Positions 1-10,641 of a DNA stretch of 64,000 nt are shown here, in pieces. The number at the start of each line of letters is the position of its first letter. The first letter of the stretch is position 1. Under the pieces are notes generated by a model. The model saw only the letters and a list, made by a program, of their open reading frames with translations. It did not search any database and had not been told where the DNA came from. A program made the translations under genes and the position numbers. This DNA is from Atriophallophorus winterbourni (taxonomy: Eukaryota > Platyhelminthes > Trematoda > Plagiorchiida > Microphallidae), in contig JACCGJ010003415.1 of the NCBI GenBank assembly GCA_013407085.1, positions 22,681 through 86,680 on the forward strand, read 5' to 3'.

Positions 1-345
1 AACCGGTCGTATGCTTCCTTCATATACTACTCATTTAAAGATTTTGATTTTAAAACAAACACCACGTGGTTTAACTTAATCCACGTATTTGTGTGCAATT
101 GTGATCACACCGGTTGGTCGGGCCAGCCTAATCCAAAAGTAGCTCTGCGATTAACCATTTGTTTGCCATTTTTCACTGTCCAGGTCGTGCTGGTACTAAT
201 TGATACTTGCAGACAGCCACTTTGTGACATGCATGCAACTATGGATATTTTTTAAGCCAATCGTTTTAACCTAATCCACGCGCGTGTTTGGATCGGTGAT
301 CGAACAGGTTGTTTGTGCCAGCGTTAATCAACATTGGCTTCGACG
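1..345 (+). repeat. Degenerate tandem copy of hammerhead repeat, subfamily A
   Basis: The window opens on AACCGGTCGTATG, the 3' half of the hammerhead motif. About 110 nt later comes GGTTGGTCGGGCCAGCC, at the same distance as in the better copy at 42139-42475. A second, weaker match follows: TTGTGACATGCATGCAA near 224, then AACAGGTTGTTTGTGCCAGC near 304. The order of blocks matches subfamily A, so this appears to be about one and a half decayed monomers in the Pax intron just upstream of the exon at 502. No intact ribozyme core is present. The right boundary is approximate. Confidence 0.5.
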
Positions 346-501
346 TTCAAACATTGTTTATGATTTCAATTTAGTTGTACTTTCACTGATAGCCGACGAT
401 TGCAACGCATTGCAAGATATGTTAGAGCACATATTGCATTGGAATAATAATCACTTCGGTTCAAATAATCGCCGATCATTTTCTCTCAATTTTCTGTGCA
501 G

Positions 502-667
502 GTCACGGAGGTATAAATCAACTGGGCGGTGTTTTTGTCAATGGCCGTCCTCTACCCAATCAAATTCGGCAACAGATTGTCCAACTGGCCAATCAGAATG
601 TGCGACCTTGTGACATCAGTCGTCAGCTCAGGGTTTCGCACGGATGTGTGAGCAAAATTTTGGGACG
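502..667 (+). CDS. Pax2/5/8-like: Pax2/5/8-type transcription factor, paired-domain exon (N-terminal PAI half)
   Basis: This exon encodes the first half of a paired DNA-binding domain. It opens with a glycine split by the intron, then [18 protein letters not shown], and ends in [11 protein letters not shown] plus a split arginine. The acceptor is TTTTCTGTGCAG and the donor is CG followed by GTGAGA. Length is 166 nt: 2 nt, 54 codons, 2 nt. The next exon restores the arginine in frame. The residues match the helix-turn-helix and beta-turn of the Pax2/5/8 group very closely. The start codon lies in an upstream exon outside the window. The product is expected to be a nuclear sequence-specific regulator. 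Group assignment also rests on the octapeptide in the exon at 3703. Confidence 0.96.
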
Positions 668-2164
668 GTGAGAGGCATAATTTGCACATTATCCATAATA
701 TTTTGTACCGTGTTTGAAACCACGCAAAGTTACGTTTAAAGGATGATGTGTTTTGAGAGATGGCCATTCACTGCACTCATACATTTCATCAGTGAAATTA
801 GTGTACCTAATGAATCGTTACTGCTGGAGACATCATCAAACCAAAAGCAGATTTATTTTCATCCTTTAAAGTAAAATCTAAAGGAACGGGTTGGTATTGC
901 TTAAATGAGGCTATCACTTCACAAACGCTTATGTGAGTTTTAAAGTGGTTATACCTGGTAAGCATCTAAAATACATTTGCGGCAATGAATCTTAGAATGA
1001 ATGGCATGTAGATTGTGGAATATCGTTATACAATAACATGGAGATTTTTAGCTGGAGAATGAATTTATACGCGTTGCACTTCTAAGGCCCATTGGGTTAG
1101 AATTTACCATTAGGTTTTAGTGCTATAAGCGATATGATTTCGGCCGAATGGATACAACGCTAGTTTATCGTCGCTTATTGTACGACTATTTTCGTACTTA
1201 TTTACACCTCTGTATGCTGGGTAAAGTACCTTTTCAAAAATGTGCAATTTATGTGATTTTTGAAATAATAACCACCACCGTAAATGACAAATATCGACTA
1301 TTAATCCATCAATGGCTTTGACACTCTAGCTATATGGATATATTTTGTAATATTATTTTGAATAGCCACAAATAGCTTCAGTAATTTCGGTGATTTAATG
1401 ACTATTGTTTATAATTTTGAACTATTCCTTATAGCAAACAGAGTTTTAATGAAAATGAGTCTGTTTTAATTCTTGCTGTGACTGCAATGGGAAAAGTTAT
1501 ATAAACATAACATAACATAATTAGAACGAAGGTTATCATTTTCGGCATTTAGGAACAAGCTCTACAATACATGCATGATAAAATAACAAATGAATCTAAT
1601 CAACAATTATACCTAAAACAAAACAAATAGCAATGCCACGTCTTATAGCTCAAGCTGGTTCAAACGAGATCGATGTTGGTGAAGGCGAACTAGTCATTTC
1701 TGGCCATCTATGTTCTATTGATAAATTTTGATCGCACTCGCCTCAGCTGTTATCAAAATCGCGAATTTGCTTTGAAGGGAATTTAGCGGAAGAGCTTGTA
1801 CTGCTACAGAGTGCTCTAAGAAACAATGGTTATCCGCCATGCTTTGTCGAAAGTCACATGCGCGCAATGCGCAGAAGACAACCGGTACCTACAACGCCAC
1901 AAAGCTTTTATATCTCAAATTTCGATTTGAAAATGATACCTCTAGCGACTTACTAGCCCGTAACCTAGAGCATATAGTTAAACCAATGTCCACTTCTGGA
2001 ACAGTGAGAATAATATTCACCAACAAACCGTTATTCATACGTCAGCTTAATGAACAGCTACCTCGTCAGGCAATCACAATGGGTATTAACAAATTTACCT
2101 ACTTCAGTGGTGCGGGATGCATTGAACGTACGACTTGGAAACTGGAAAAGGGAATGTGTGAACA

Positions 2165-2455
2165 CCCTCCAAGTTCGTACAGCGAACCACGATGTTCAAA
2201 CGAAGAATCACATAGTGATTCGTGGTCAAGCACTCAAGGCGCTTATGGATGACCAAAGTGATGTGTTGCTCACATCCCCCGAAATTATACTCCACTACCG
2301 GTTTCTGGCTGTTCGCCGTTATCAGGTGGAGACAGTAAGATTAATTTCGGTGACCATTATAACAGTGGAAAAGTGGTAAACAAAGTTATACTTGAATGCC
2401 ACTGTGACATAGGGTTCGTACAACGAACCACGGTGTTCAATCATAGAATCACATG
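2165..2455 (-). repeat. Hammerhead repeat, subfamily B, reverse copy
   Basis: Read on the minus strand this copy contains CTCCAC, then CTGATAA, a CGGC/GCCA stem-loop, GAAACCGGTA and GTGGAG (2290-2331). Stem I is a perfect 6-bp match. The core base usually G in CUGAUGA is A, so the ribozyme should be inactive. Flanking blocks (AGCAACACATCACTTTGGTC, CATAAGCGCCTTGAGTGC, TTCAAGTATAACTTTG) are shared with the copies at 2485 and 7247. It lies head-on to the next copy. Confidence 0.75.
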
Positions 2456-2484
2456 GGAATTTCGATACTTTGTCCATGCACGAT

Positions 2485-2800
2485 ATAGACGGCAAACAGC
2501 CAGAAACCGGTAGTCGTGTTTTAGTGCTGGGGATGTCAGCAACACATCAATTTTGGTCATCCATAAGCGCCTTGATTGCTTGACCAAGAATCACTATGCG
2601 ATTCTGTGTTTGAACACCGTGGTTCGTTGTACGAATCCTATGTAACAGTGGCATTCAAGTATAACTTTGTTTACCATTTATCCACTGTTTTAAGCCTCTC
2701 TGAAACTAATCTTACTGTCTCCTGATAACGGCAAACAGTCAGAAACCGGTAGTGGTGTGTATGTGCGCTGGATGTGAGCAACACATTACTTTGTTCAATA
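2485..2800 (+). repeat. Hammerhead repeat, subfamily B, tandem pair of motifs
   Basis: Two copies of the stem II/GAAACCGGTAG block start at 2490 and 2729, so they are 239 bp apart and enclose one full monomer. The first has lost CUGAUGA (GATATAGA in its place). The second reads CTGATAA with a shortened stem I. The body between them carries TGGTCATCCATAAGCGCCTT and CCATTTATCCACTG, shared with the copy at 7247. Neither motif should cleave, but the spacing preserves the tandem layout expected of an element that replicated as a multimer or circle. Confidence 0.75.
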
Positions 2801-3414
2801 TAGTTCTCCAATATTTCAGCGGATTTGATTGATACGAAGAAATGATAGAATTTATGGCTTGAAGTGAACGACCTTAATGCAAAATTAAACAAACAACATA
2901 TTTTTATTAAATTCCTCAAACATTTCAAATACCGAAGTGACTATTCAGTACGTTTCACTTGCAACGATACACAGACACACCGTTTCTTTCCACACGCACA
3001 AATTAGTAACAATGTCTCTCTGGTCATCGCGAAAACACGCCAAAATGAGAAAATGGATACATTTTAGAATGAAACGCTGTATGGAGTTTAACACGGTCGA
3101 TCGATTTGGGAAATAAGAGGACACTTTATTTGCAATCAATAATGGGCAAGCTATGATAAACGCGTAGATTAAATTGATTCTCGAGAGAGAAAATTTCAGC
3201 TTTAGGTTCAATCAATGAAATGTGTCAAAGAAATTATTGTTACGCATTCACGGTGGCCCGACAGGTCAAAAGAGATATCAATGAATTGTCATCTCTATTT
3301 TGCTTCATACAACTTAACGTTGATTATCATAGAAAAGAAATGATCACCTGTATAAAACGGTAGGTCACAATCTGAAATATTCATCCAATTTTAAAAATTT
3401 TCCCATTGTGTTAG

Positions 3415-3628
3415 TTACTACGAAACCGGTAGCATCCGTCCTGGCGTAATTGGTGGGTCAAAACCCAAGGTGGCCACGCCGTCGGTCGTGGAAGCGATAT
3501 GCAAATACAAGGAAGAATGCCCGACAATGTTTGCATGGGAAATTCGTGATCGCCTTCTCAAAGATCAAGTGTGCAGTGTGGAAAATGTGCCTTCAGTATC
3601 CTCAATCAATCGCATTGTTCGGAATAAA
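3415..3628 (+). CDS. Pax2/5/8-like: Pax2/5/8-type transcription factor, paired-domain exon (C-terminal RED half)
   Basis: This exon begins with one base completing the arginine from 667, then 71 codons starting [18 protein letters not shown] and ending [10 protein letters not shown]. It supplies the linker and second helix-turn-helix subdomain of the paired domain, including [13 protein letters not shown] and VPSVSSIN. The acceptor is TTGTGTTAG and the donor is AAA followed by GTATGT, phase 0. Exon boundaries fall where animal Pax genes often split the domain. All DNA-contact blocks are recognisable, with no stop or frameshift, so the gene looks functional. The subdomain fits Pax2/5/8 better than Pax4/6. 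Confidence 0.96.
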
Positions 3629-3702
3629 GTATGTTTGTTGCATGCAAGAATGTGAGTGAGTATTTTGAGGGGTTGCGTTAACCTGATGGATTTTATTTCC
3701 AG

Positions 3703-4627
3703 GAGAATCAGTTGGGAACTAATCCCGGACAGACAGGATCTACGAGAAAATCGACATCTTCTTATCTCGAAAACAGTGACCCGTCAAGTCCTATTAGTCC
3801 ATCCAGCGAACATCAGTCGGTTTCCGAATCGTTCAAGCTGAAAGATCTTGACATTCGTTCGTGTAGCGTCCCTGGAGAATGTTCCAAATTCGGTATCAAC
3901 AATTCACTGATAGATCCTGTTATTTCGCATTCAAACATACCGCCAATAGATTCGAACCTATCAGAGCAACTCACTGGTTTTATGAGACCGCCAACGCACC
4001 AGAATCCGCTTCAAGCTTTTCAGTCTCACATGCCAAATTTCAACCCAACAAACTCATGTAATCCTGGATATAATTCGAGTAAAATCACAACCTCAAACTT
4101 TAATGGAAAAATTACACGCCAGTTTGAGAGAAATGGGGTGGGTGATATGTTTGTTGGCAGTGATTATACACTCAATCCCAATTTGCGCCCATTCTCAGTC
4201 AAAGCGGGAGAATCAAATTCGTCGTATGTGATTCCGAACGAGGTGAATCGAGGATCATTGTGGGAGGACGTACAAGATGGTTATTTTGGAACCGATTACA
4301 GCATTACCGGTTTACTTGGACTTGCCATGAGTGGGATGACTTATTATAAGCCAGGAGAGTCTGCAAACCACACGGCTACGTACTCATCAAGGGAGTCACT
4401 TGTTGCAAAATATTCAGGCTATCAGAATGATCCATTCTACAATGTCCAACAGAACAACTTTGCTGTTCCGAGGGATATGTTGGAAGTTCACAAAAATGAC
4501 CCCCACGGGAAATCGCTAGATAAATCGATAAACTCTGAACCGCCTTGTGAAATTAACATTGTACACAAGAAAACGGAAACCAGACCAGAACAGCCAATAG
4601 AATATAAAGAATTATCCAGATTATTAG
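3703..4627 (+). CDS. Pax2/5/8-like: Pax2/5/8-type transcription factor, octapeptide-containing exon
   Basis: This 925-nt exon continues in phase 0 from RNK with ENQLGTNPGQ and ends in phase 1 at GTAAGT. It encodes a Ser/Asn/Pro-rich, low-complexity linker of about 308 residues. The octapeptide YSITGLLG sits at 4297-4320. It matches the Pax YSINGILG motif, which binds Groucho-type co-repressors in the family. No homeodomain or clear partial homeodomain can be seen, although Pax2/5/8 proteins normally keep the first helix. The linker is long for the family, as is common in flatworm transcription factors. The exon is intact. Confidence 0.93.
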
Positions 4628-4683
4628 GTAAGTTTAATTATGAAAAAGATGCAAATTTATGAACAAATAAGCTAATTTGCAAT

Positions 4684-4862
4684 AATTTTAAACCCACGGC
4701 TGGTTTCGTGCTGTTTTTCACTTTTCGGTTATAGACAGTATGCTCAGGATAAGTGAGGCTCGAAACAGTATAAGAATGATAAACTATTGGCGCTTGTATG
4801 CCACCGTTGGATAAACTTCAACAGGTTGGTCCTACCAACCTTATCCAACAGTGGCATAATAT
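4684..4862 (-). repeat. Degenerate hammerhead repeat, subfamily A, with foldback end
   Basis: Read on minus this contains AACAGCACGAAACC and GCCGTGGG, the stem II to stem I part of subfamily A. ACCGGT has decayed to ACCAGC and CUGAUGA is gone. The + sequence 4797-4858 is an imperfect palindrome (TGCCACCGTTGGATAA ... TTATCCAACAGTGGCA), as if two copies of the GGTTGGTC/TATCCAACAGTGGCAT block met head to head. It abuts a CR1 3' fragment. Confidence 0.55.
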
Positions 4863-4902
4863 GTATTCAGATAAGATTTTCACCTGCATGCAGCTCGTTA
4901 TA

Positions 4903-5577
4903 AAAAGATCTTGGAGTGTGGATTATCGGGAACCTGAAGAGCACAGCGCACTGTCAGAACATATATAGACAGGCAAACAGATTTTTAGGAATCTTCCGAA
5001 GAATATTTGGAAGATTCTCTCTGGTAACGTTACAAAGGATAATGAATGTCTACCTTCGCCCTACGATGGAGTATGCGGTAGAGGTCTGGGCTCCTTGGCT
5101 GCAAAAAGACATTGTTCTTTTCGATAAAATCTATCATAGAGCAACAAAGTTAGTGATGGGTCTTCGCAATGTTCCATACACGGAAAGATTGCGACGTCTG
5201 GGTCTATACGACTTTACCCAAAGGAGGATACGATGCGATATTATTCTGACTTATAGAATTGTGTCTACCGATGTGTGTGATGGGAAAGTGACACGCGGAC
5301 ATACCTTATCCCTTTACGTTCCAAGTTCCCGTATTGATTGTCGGCGCCATTTTTTCGCCGTATTTCTTTGGAATTCCCTACCCCAACATGTGGTTGACTC
5401 TCCTTGCCTGGCGGAGTTTATTGTGCTTACATATGCAGAAGAATAACATTCGTGAGCCTTACATTTGATATTCACTATTGCTTTTATACTATTGTATTTT
5501 TCATGCTTTTATTCATACCGTAATCCTTTGGTGTTGTAAAGTATTAACTTTTTTAACCATAAATCCTTGAATCCTTG
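4903..5577 (+). mobile_element. CR1-like LINE 3' fragment (end of reverse transcriptase plus tail)
   Basis: A 5'-truncated non-LTR element. The frame from 4916 to 5446 gives the C-terminal part of a CR1/Jockey-type ORF2: KDLGVWI, RIFGRFS, YLRPTMEYA, YHRATKLVMGLR and FAVFLWNSLPQ, in the same order as the relatives at 18150, 46489 and 49162. No catalytic RT motif remains. The 3' UTR ends in the repeated block AATCCTTG at 5560-5577, a microsatellite-like CR1 tail. Confidence 0.85.
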
Positions 5578-6254
5578 TTAAACAGTCACAATAACTGCGC
5601 TATAATTACTCGTGATACTACCACAGTATAGCTTGTCACAAACCAAAACACCATTCTGTTCAAATCTGGTTCAAAACATATACGGTTTGATGATGCGCTC
5701 TATTTTCGCAACAATAGCTGTTAGAAAATATTAAAACAGCTGTGTATTTTCCGAAAAACAATCTTCATCAACATTATCTTCACATTGATTCCCGGAAGTG
5801 TGAGCAAGCGCTTCTAGGTGAACAGGATTGCGCGCGTAGTCGAATAAGAATTGACAGCAATATGAAAGGATGCTACAATCATTGTGCATCCCGAACAACA
5901 TGAGGCCTTTTGTGTGAGCTTCCTAGCTGTCATATTTGATCATAGTTATTTGCATATCCGGCAGTCACATTGAGAGAAATTTCTCGTTCACATTTAATTC
6001 GATTTCCCGACATTTCGAATCGCAACACGAGCGAGTAAATGACATGAATTTTTGTTTGAATATTGCAGCGGCTAATGAAGTTCCGAATGTGAATTACGTA
6101 AGTTTTCGTTTGATGGTATTGCGTGATTGGTATACTGAATGTAATTTCGAATATCTGCACTCAAAACAGATTGATAAAACGCGAAGTAGGATTAGAAATA
6201 CAATAATCGTTTTTAAGAGAATAAATATTTTCTTGATGATATATGTAGCATGTC

Positions 6255-6906
6255 GTACATAGATTTATTCATTTATTCATAGATTTATTCACAGATGATA
6301 TGCAGGTAATAAGCTATGCTTTACAAGCCCCCCCCAAATGTACATCGGGTCGGATGGTAAAAATATCAAAATGTTGTTAGATTATTGTCAAACGTGAAAA
6401 ACATACTTGTCCATGTGGATATCTAGTGATTTCGTGAAAATGTCAACGGTTCCAGATTGTACCACGTGAGTAGGTAAACTGTTCCAGAATTGCACATTGC
6501 GAACAGAATATGCATATTTGCGGCAGTTCAATCTGCTATGCTGTTGGTAAAGTTTCGATTGGTGACCTCGCAGATGTGTGTTATGGGAAAGATGGAACAA
6601 ACGACTGCAAGGGTGATTTGTTTGATTAAGCACTGTCCAAATGAATATTAGTGCTCCTCGTTTCCGTCTGTATTGAGCCGAATGCAAATTCAATATTTCA
6701 AGTCTCATTTCGTATGGAGAATTAGATAGTCCCAGGACGAGTTTTGTCGCTCTGCACTGTGGAGTTTCCAATAGATAAAAGTGATGTTGTTCACCTATTC
6801 CGATTTGTCTACCCCGGATTCTCATTTTAGACACATGAGGTTTATATACTCCATAGCTATTCATATATTTATGTATTATTATGCCGGAGTAAAATCTAAC
6901 TAACAA
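6255..6906 (-). mobile_element. CR1-like LINE 3' fragment, reverse orientation
   Basis: The minus frame 6388-6906 encodes the same C-terminal region as the fragment at 4903: CRATKLVLGLSNSPYEMRL, the SRLNCRKYAYSVRNVQFWN block, and NSLPTHVVQSG. It is a different subfamily. The region 6255-6300 holds repeated TTTATTCAT units that may be its 3' tail. It is truncated before the RT catalytic core and is clearly dead. Confidence 0.8.
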
Positions 6907-7133
6907 CTGTTACCACGTAATCCCCTAACCCGTCGCTTAGAAACACTTGTCAATTAGGCGGAATTTCCAATGAGCACGCGACAGCAACATCCTCTGCCAC
7001 GAAGATGGAAGACGTAGAACTATAAATATACTTAACTCCATCGAACATTTCGTCCATAAATCCTACAGGAGGTGATGAACTTTTAGTAAATAATTCGGCC
7101 AGGATATTTTGGCGAGCATTGAACATTGTGAAA

Positions 7134-7246
7134 GTGAACAAGGTTATACTTGAATGCCACTGTTGCATAGGGTCCGTACAACGAACCACGATGTGGTCAA
7201 GCACACAAGGCGCTTATGGATGACCAAAGTGATGTGTTGCTCACAT
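7134..7246 (-). repeat. Hammerhead repeat subfamily B, partial reverse arm
   Basis: This is the reverse complement of part of the body of the adjoining copy (7247-7495). GGTCCGTACAACGAACCAC and AAGGCGCTTATGGATGA both recur in opposite orientation. An internal deletion removes part of the body. With the next copy it forms an inverted repeat of about 100-bp arms centred near 7247, the same head-to-head layout as at 2165-2800. Confidence 0.7.
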
Positions 7247-7495
7247 TGATCATCCATAAGCGCCTTGTGTGCTTGACCACGAATCACTATGTGATTCCGT
7301 GTTTGAACATCGTGGTTCGTTGTACGGACCCTATGCAACAGTGGGATTCATGTATAACCTTGTTTACCATTTATCCACTGTTTCAAGGCTCACTGAACCT
7401 AATCTTATTGTCTCCACCTGATGACGGCAAACAGCCAGAAACCGGTAGTGGAGTGTAATTTCGGGGGATGTGAGCAACACATAACTTTGTGAAAG
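7247..7495 (+). repeat. Hammerhead repeat subfamily B, best-preserved monomer
   Basis: An approximately full monomer: CATCCATAAGCGCCTTGTGT, GTGATTCCGTGTTTGAACA, GGACCCTATGCAACAGTGG, TTTACCATTTATCCACTG, then the hammerhead at 7412-7453, followed by GTGTAATTTCGGGG and GAGCAACACAT. Several blocks align with subfamily A at 42254-42357 (CAACAGT, TCCACTGTTTCAAG, CCTGATGA), so the two subfamilies share an ancestor. Confidence 0.8.
7412..7453 (+). ncRNA. Hammerhead ribozyme motif (type I, subfamily B)
   Basis: Stem I 5' strand CTCCAC (7412-7417), core CTGATGA (7418-7424), stem II GGC/GCC with AAACA loop (7426-7436), GAA then ACCGGT (7438-7446), cleavage triplet GTA (7445-7447), and stem I 3' strand GTGGAG (7448-7453). 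Stem I pairs perfectly over 6 bp. The C at 7425 faces A at 7437, so the stem II base pair next to the core is missing, a weakness seen in the other B copies. ACCGGT is self-complementary, so stem III could only form well between two molecules. Activity is therefore uncertain. Confidence 0.75.
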
Positions 7496-8639
7496 TGAAT
7501 TTGACATTCCCTCAGAACGTTGTATGGAGTCTTCAAAGACATAGTTCGCATAATCCCGTTTGATTTCCAGAAATTCTTCTTTGGTTTAATAAGAAAATAA
7601 TTGAAAGATTACAAGCCAGTGGTTCCAATTTTACCACCTCGAAAAGACAAGAATGATACGCGGTAAAATTATATAAATTATTGTTTTTAGTCGAAGCCAC
7701 CATACTCTCGTTGACCAATGAAACGGTAGAAAGCTAGTTGGTTAGTGTGTTTTTCAACCAATTAATGTTAGGTCTGAAGGGAGTAGTTTGTATGAAGCTC
7801 GGTTTTTGCGTTTCAAACAGAGATAAATTGATTAGGTTCAAGTCCCCAGCAGTAGATCAATTCAACACAAGTTAAACCACTATCTACAATGATCGGTATG
7901 CATATAAATTCACAGCCAGTTAATTGCATCAATTGTTCAATGATAATTCGAGAATCTTGAAATATGACGCAAATCTTGTCAGTATTCATCATAAGTTTAA
8001 GAAACAATCACCATACTTAATAGTTTTTTAAACAATTGTTTATCAACTTAAACCATGCATGCGAATACCTATCACAGCTTCGTATGTTGTTACTTAACGT
8101 AATTTTATGTGTTCGTCTCCACCGATGGATTAAATTTTTCATCATTGTCTTAAATCACGTCAGGGAAAGCACTTCGATGGAAGGCAGGTTTTCATTCAGT
8201 CACATTTCCAACTTTGAACGCCGTAAAAGTACGCCATCTCATAGCATCTACATAGTCCTTCCAGGGCTTTAGATAGACAACTTGAGGCTGTGGGCAATTT
8301 CCGGCAGGTTCAGGGTTGGGAACATGTAGTCGAAATTGAAGTCTCTGCCATTGGATGTAAACGTAGATCGAAGTTTTTTTTGCTACATTGCGTGATAAAC
8401 GGCAATGTTGGATAAAACATGCCCTAGATTACCGTAAGTCACCAATGATCCGACAAAACAAATGTTAGAATACCTGTGAGCTTGCTGGTCGTCTCGCATC
8501 CATAAACAAAATATATCTGATGACAGTTTGGTAGAAACACAGTCTAGTTTTATGACGGTTCTCAAGCATGCAGCAGATGGTGCATTTTTGTTTAAAAACG
8601 CATTGCTTGCACTATCAATCTTATTGAATTCACTTCATA

Positions 8640-8840
8640 TTCATATATTGTGGTGCTCACATTCCCATCACTTATGTGCACCACGATCGATGGTCGTTTA
8701 AAATCTCCTTGCGTGCTTGGCCAGTAATCACTTTGTAATTCTGTATTCGAACACTGTGGTACTTTGTAAGAGGCCGATTTTACCGTGGTATTCAAGAATA
8801 CATTCGTTAACTTCATCTTACTTTGAACAATAAGCACCAT
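8640..8840 (+). repeat. Old hammerhead-repeat B relic
   Basis: Weak but ordered similarity to the subfamily B body: CTTGCGTGCTTGGCCAGTAA, CACTTTGTAATTCTGTATTC, GAACACTGTGGTACTTTGTA and GTGGTATTCAAG. No hammerhead core is left. Confidence 0.4.
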
Positions 8841-10641
8841 AGCGAAGCCAAACTACTTGAAGACTGAAACACATTCAGTCGTAGAACCCTATCCTCTTGG
8901 TCTTCCTTCAGCAGATATCACCCTTAGATATATATTACAAGCGCATATTGACCTCACGCTGCTCAGTGTCTCATGATTATACAGTCCGATCCAGGACGAA
9001 TTACCCCCAGCATTCATTATCAATTTGCAAGGGTTTCATATTACTCATTTACAACGTCCTTAGACCGCAAGTGTGATCTACCATAGTTTGACTTCTTGAT
9101 TTTAAACCCAATAAACGATGTATTTGGAATTTGACATTTTCATGCTTTAATTCATGCACATTTACTTACTTACATACTTACTTTACGCACGTGTCTATCT
9201 CTAGAAGTAAGTAGCTGACTTTGAGTTCCCGTATAATTTTTAACAGCCTTTGAATTGCGTTCAAGGACCTTTGGACCGTGTTGGTTTGGACGTGACAAAC
9301 AGGAATAATGTACAGATTTGCGGTAAGCCGACTAAAAGTATTGCTAAACATCACTATTTTTTCCAAAACATAAAAAATTATATTCATTTTGCAATAGCAT
9401 TAGGAAATTTAAGGTCGATTATTCCTAGCCATAAACATCGAACGAACTCTTCGAAGTTGGTTCAACATGCAAGACATTTGCTGCGAGCAGCAGATTGAAT
9501 TCGAAAATCAGTTTTACAATATGGTTTAGGCTTCTGTTAAACAATTTTCTGTGAATCGCTGTCAACTCACCAGTCTCTGGTATTTAACGAGAGTTCTCTA
9601 GTCGTCTATAATTTTAGATAAGCTAACCAGAAGTTCAAACTTCTGACACGGATTGTGTAGTCGAATGTCATCATTCATGAATCTTCCAATAGATTCAAGT
9701 GTATTGATATTGGTTGATGGATGTACATCACAGGCAAACGATAATCCCCTAGTAGATATTGACCGACGAAGGACATCAGATCTTGGATTTCACACTAGAA
9801 AGTCCGATCCCGGGAGGAGAATCTTTCCAACAAGTTTCACAGTAATATGCAGTACTCGGTCGATTGATTATGTTGTTGGTATACAAACTTCAACAGTCGG
9901 AGAAAGTATTTGCACTTGCCGAACTACCAACGGAGAGAGACCGTTCATGTCACGTCGTAGAGTCTCTGTACAATGAACAACAAATTGCTAAATAAATCCA
10001 GAGGTGTAATAGTTATGTGCGACTTAAAAAAAATGATATCACACTCGTACTCGTTTACGTTGGGTTTACGCAGTTAACATCGATTGAATGTACTGTGCAT
10101 AAAGTGAAAAAGGGTCACCTTTCACGCAAATTATTGATTTCTAGTTTGCTTAAATTATACGAATGTGTCAATACGATGAAATCCCATGTAATTATATTCT
10201 GCAAATGTTGCAAAAGAAATACAACAACGGCAGTGTTTACGTACATTTCACTAATATTGGAATAGCGGTGCAATGCATGAAAACAGGACTAGCAAGTATT
10301 GTTTTAATCCGATTAAAGACACGACAGTATTTTCGACGGCAAGAGCAATATAGAACGTAAAAACAACGCGCTGTTAACGCATCTGTGTACATTTTATTAA
10401 TAAGGCATAATTATTATAAATTTCTATGTTAAAACGACAAGAGATTCGATTAACAACGAAATAAATTGTTCTGGTAATATCATTAGAAGTTACACTCATG
10501 TACCCATTCGACTTTGCAACGTTTGACTTATACATGAATGCAAAAAATTGTATAACTGAACAATGATTCAATGGATATATATATATATATATATATATAT
10601 CGACATAGTCTATGAAAATGTGTTTGAAATTATTTTGACAG

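Larger units (their letters stand above)
668..3414 (+). other. Pax intron carrying hammerhead repeats
   Basis: Intron between the two paired-domain exons, with a GTGAGA donor and TTAG acceptor. From 668 to about 2160 I see no coding or repeat signal. From 2165 to 2800 it holds two opposed copies of hammerhead subfamily B (listed separately). From 2800 to 3414 nothing is recognisable. Small open frames in this interval show no family resemblance. Confidence 0.8.
4628..10641 (+). other. Large Pax intron filled with repeats
   Basis: The intron runs from a GTAAGT donor to a TTTTGACAG acceptor, phase 1. It contains hammerhead-repeat fragments (4684, 7134, 8640) and CR1 3' fragments (4903, 6255). 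A dispersed repeat near 9660-9880 shares blocks such as GATGGATGTACATCACA with 12345-12480 and 13280-13400. A (TA)n run lies at about 10573-10602. In 5578-6254, 7496-8639 and 8841-9650 I see no gene or recognisable element. Confidence 0.75.

Noticed and set aside
3420..3432. GAAACCGGTAGC resembles the hammerhead GAAACCGGTAG block
   Set aside because: It encodes ETGS of the Pax paired domain; there is no stem II or CUGAUGA upstream.
9653..9976. 107-codon + frame as a gene
   Set aside because: Overlaps a dispersed repeat shared with 12.4 and 13.3 kb, where the frame is not kept.
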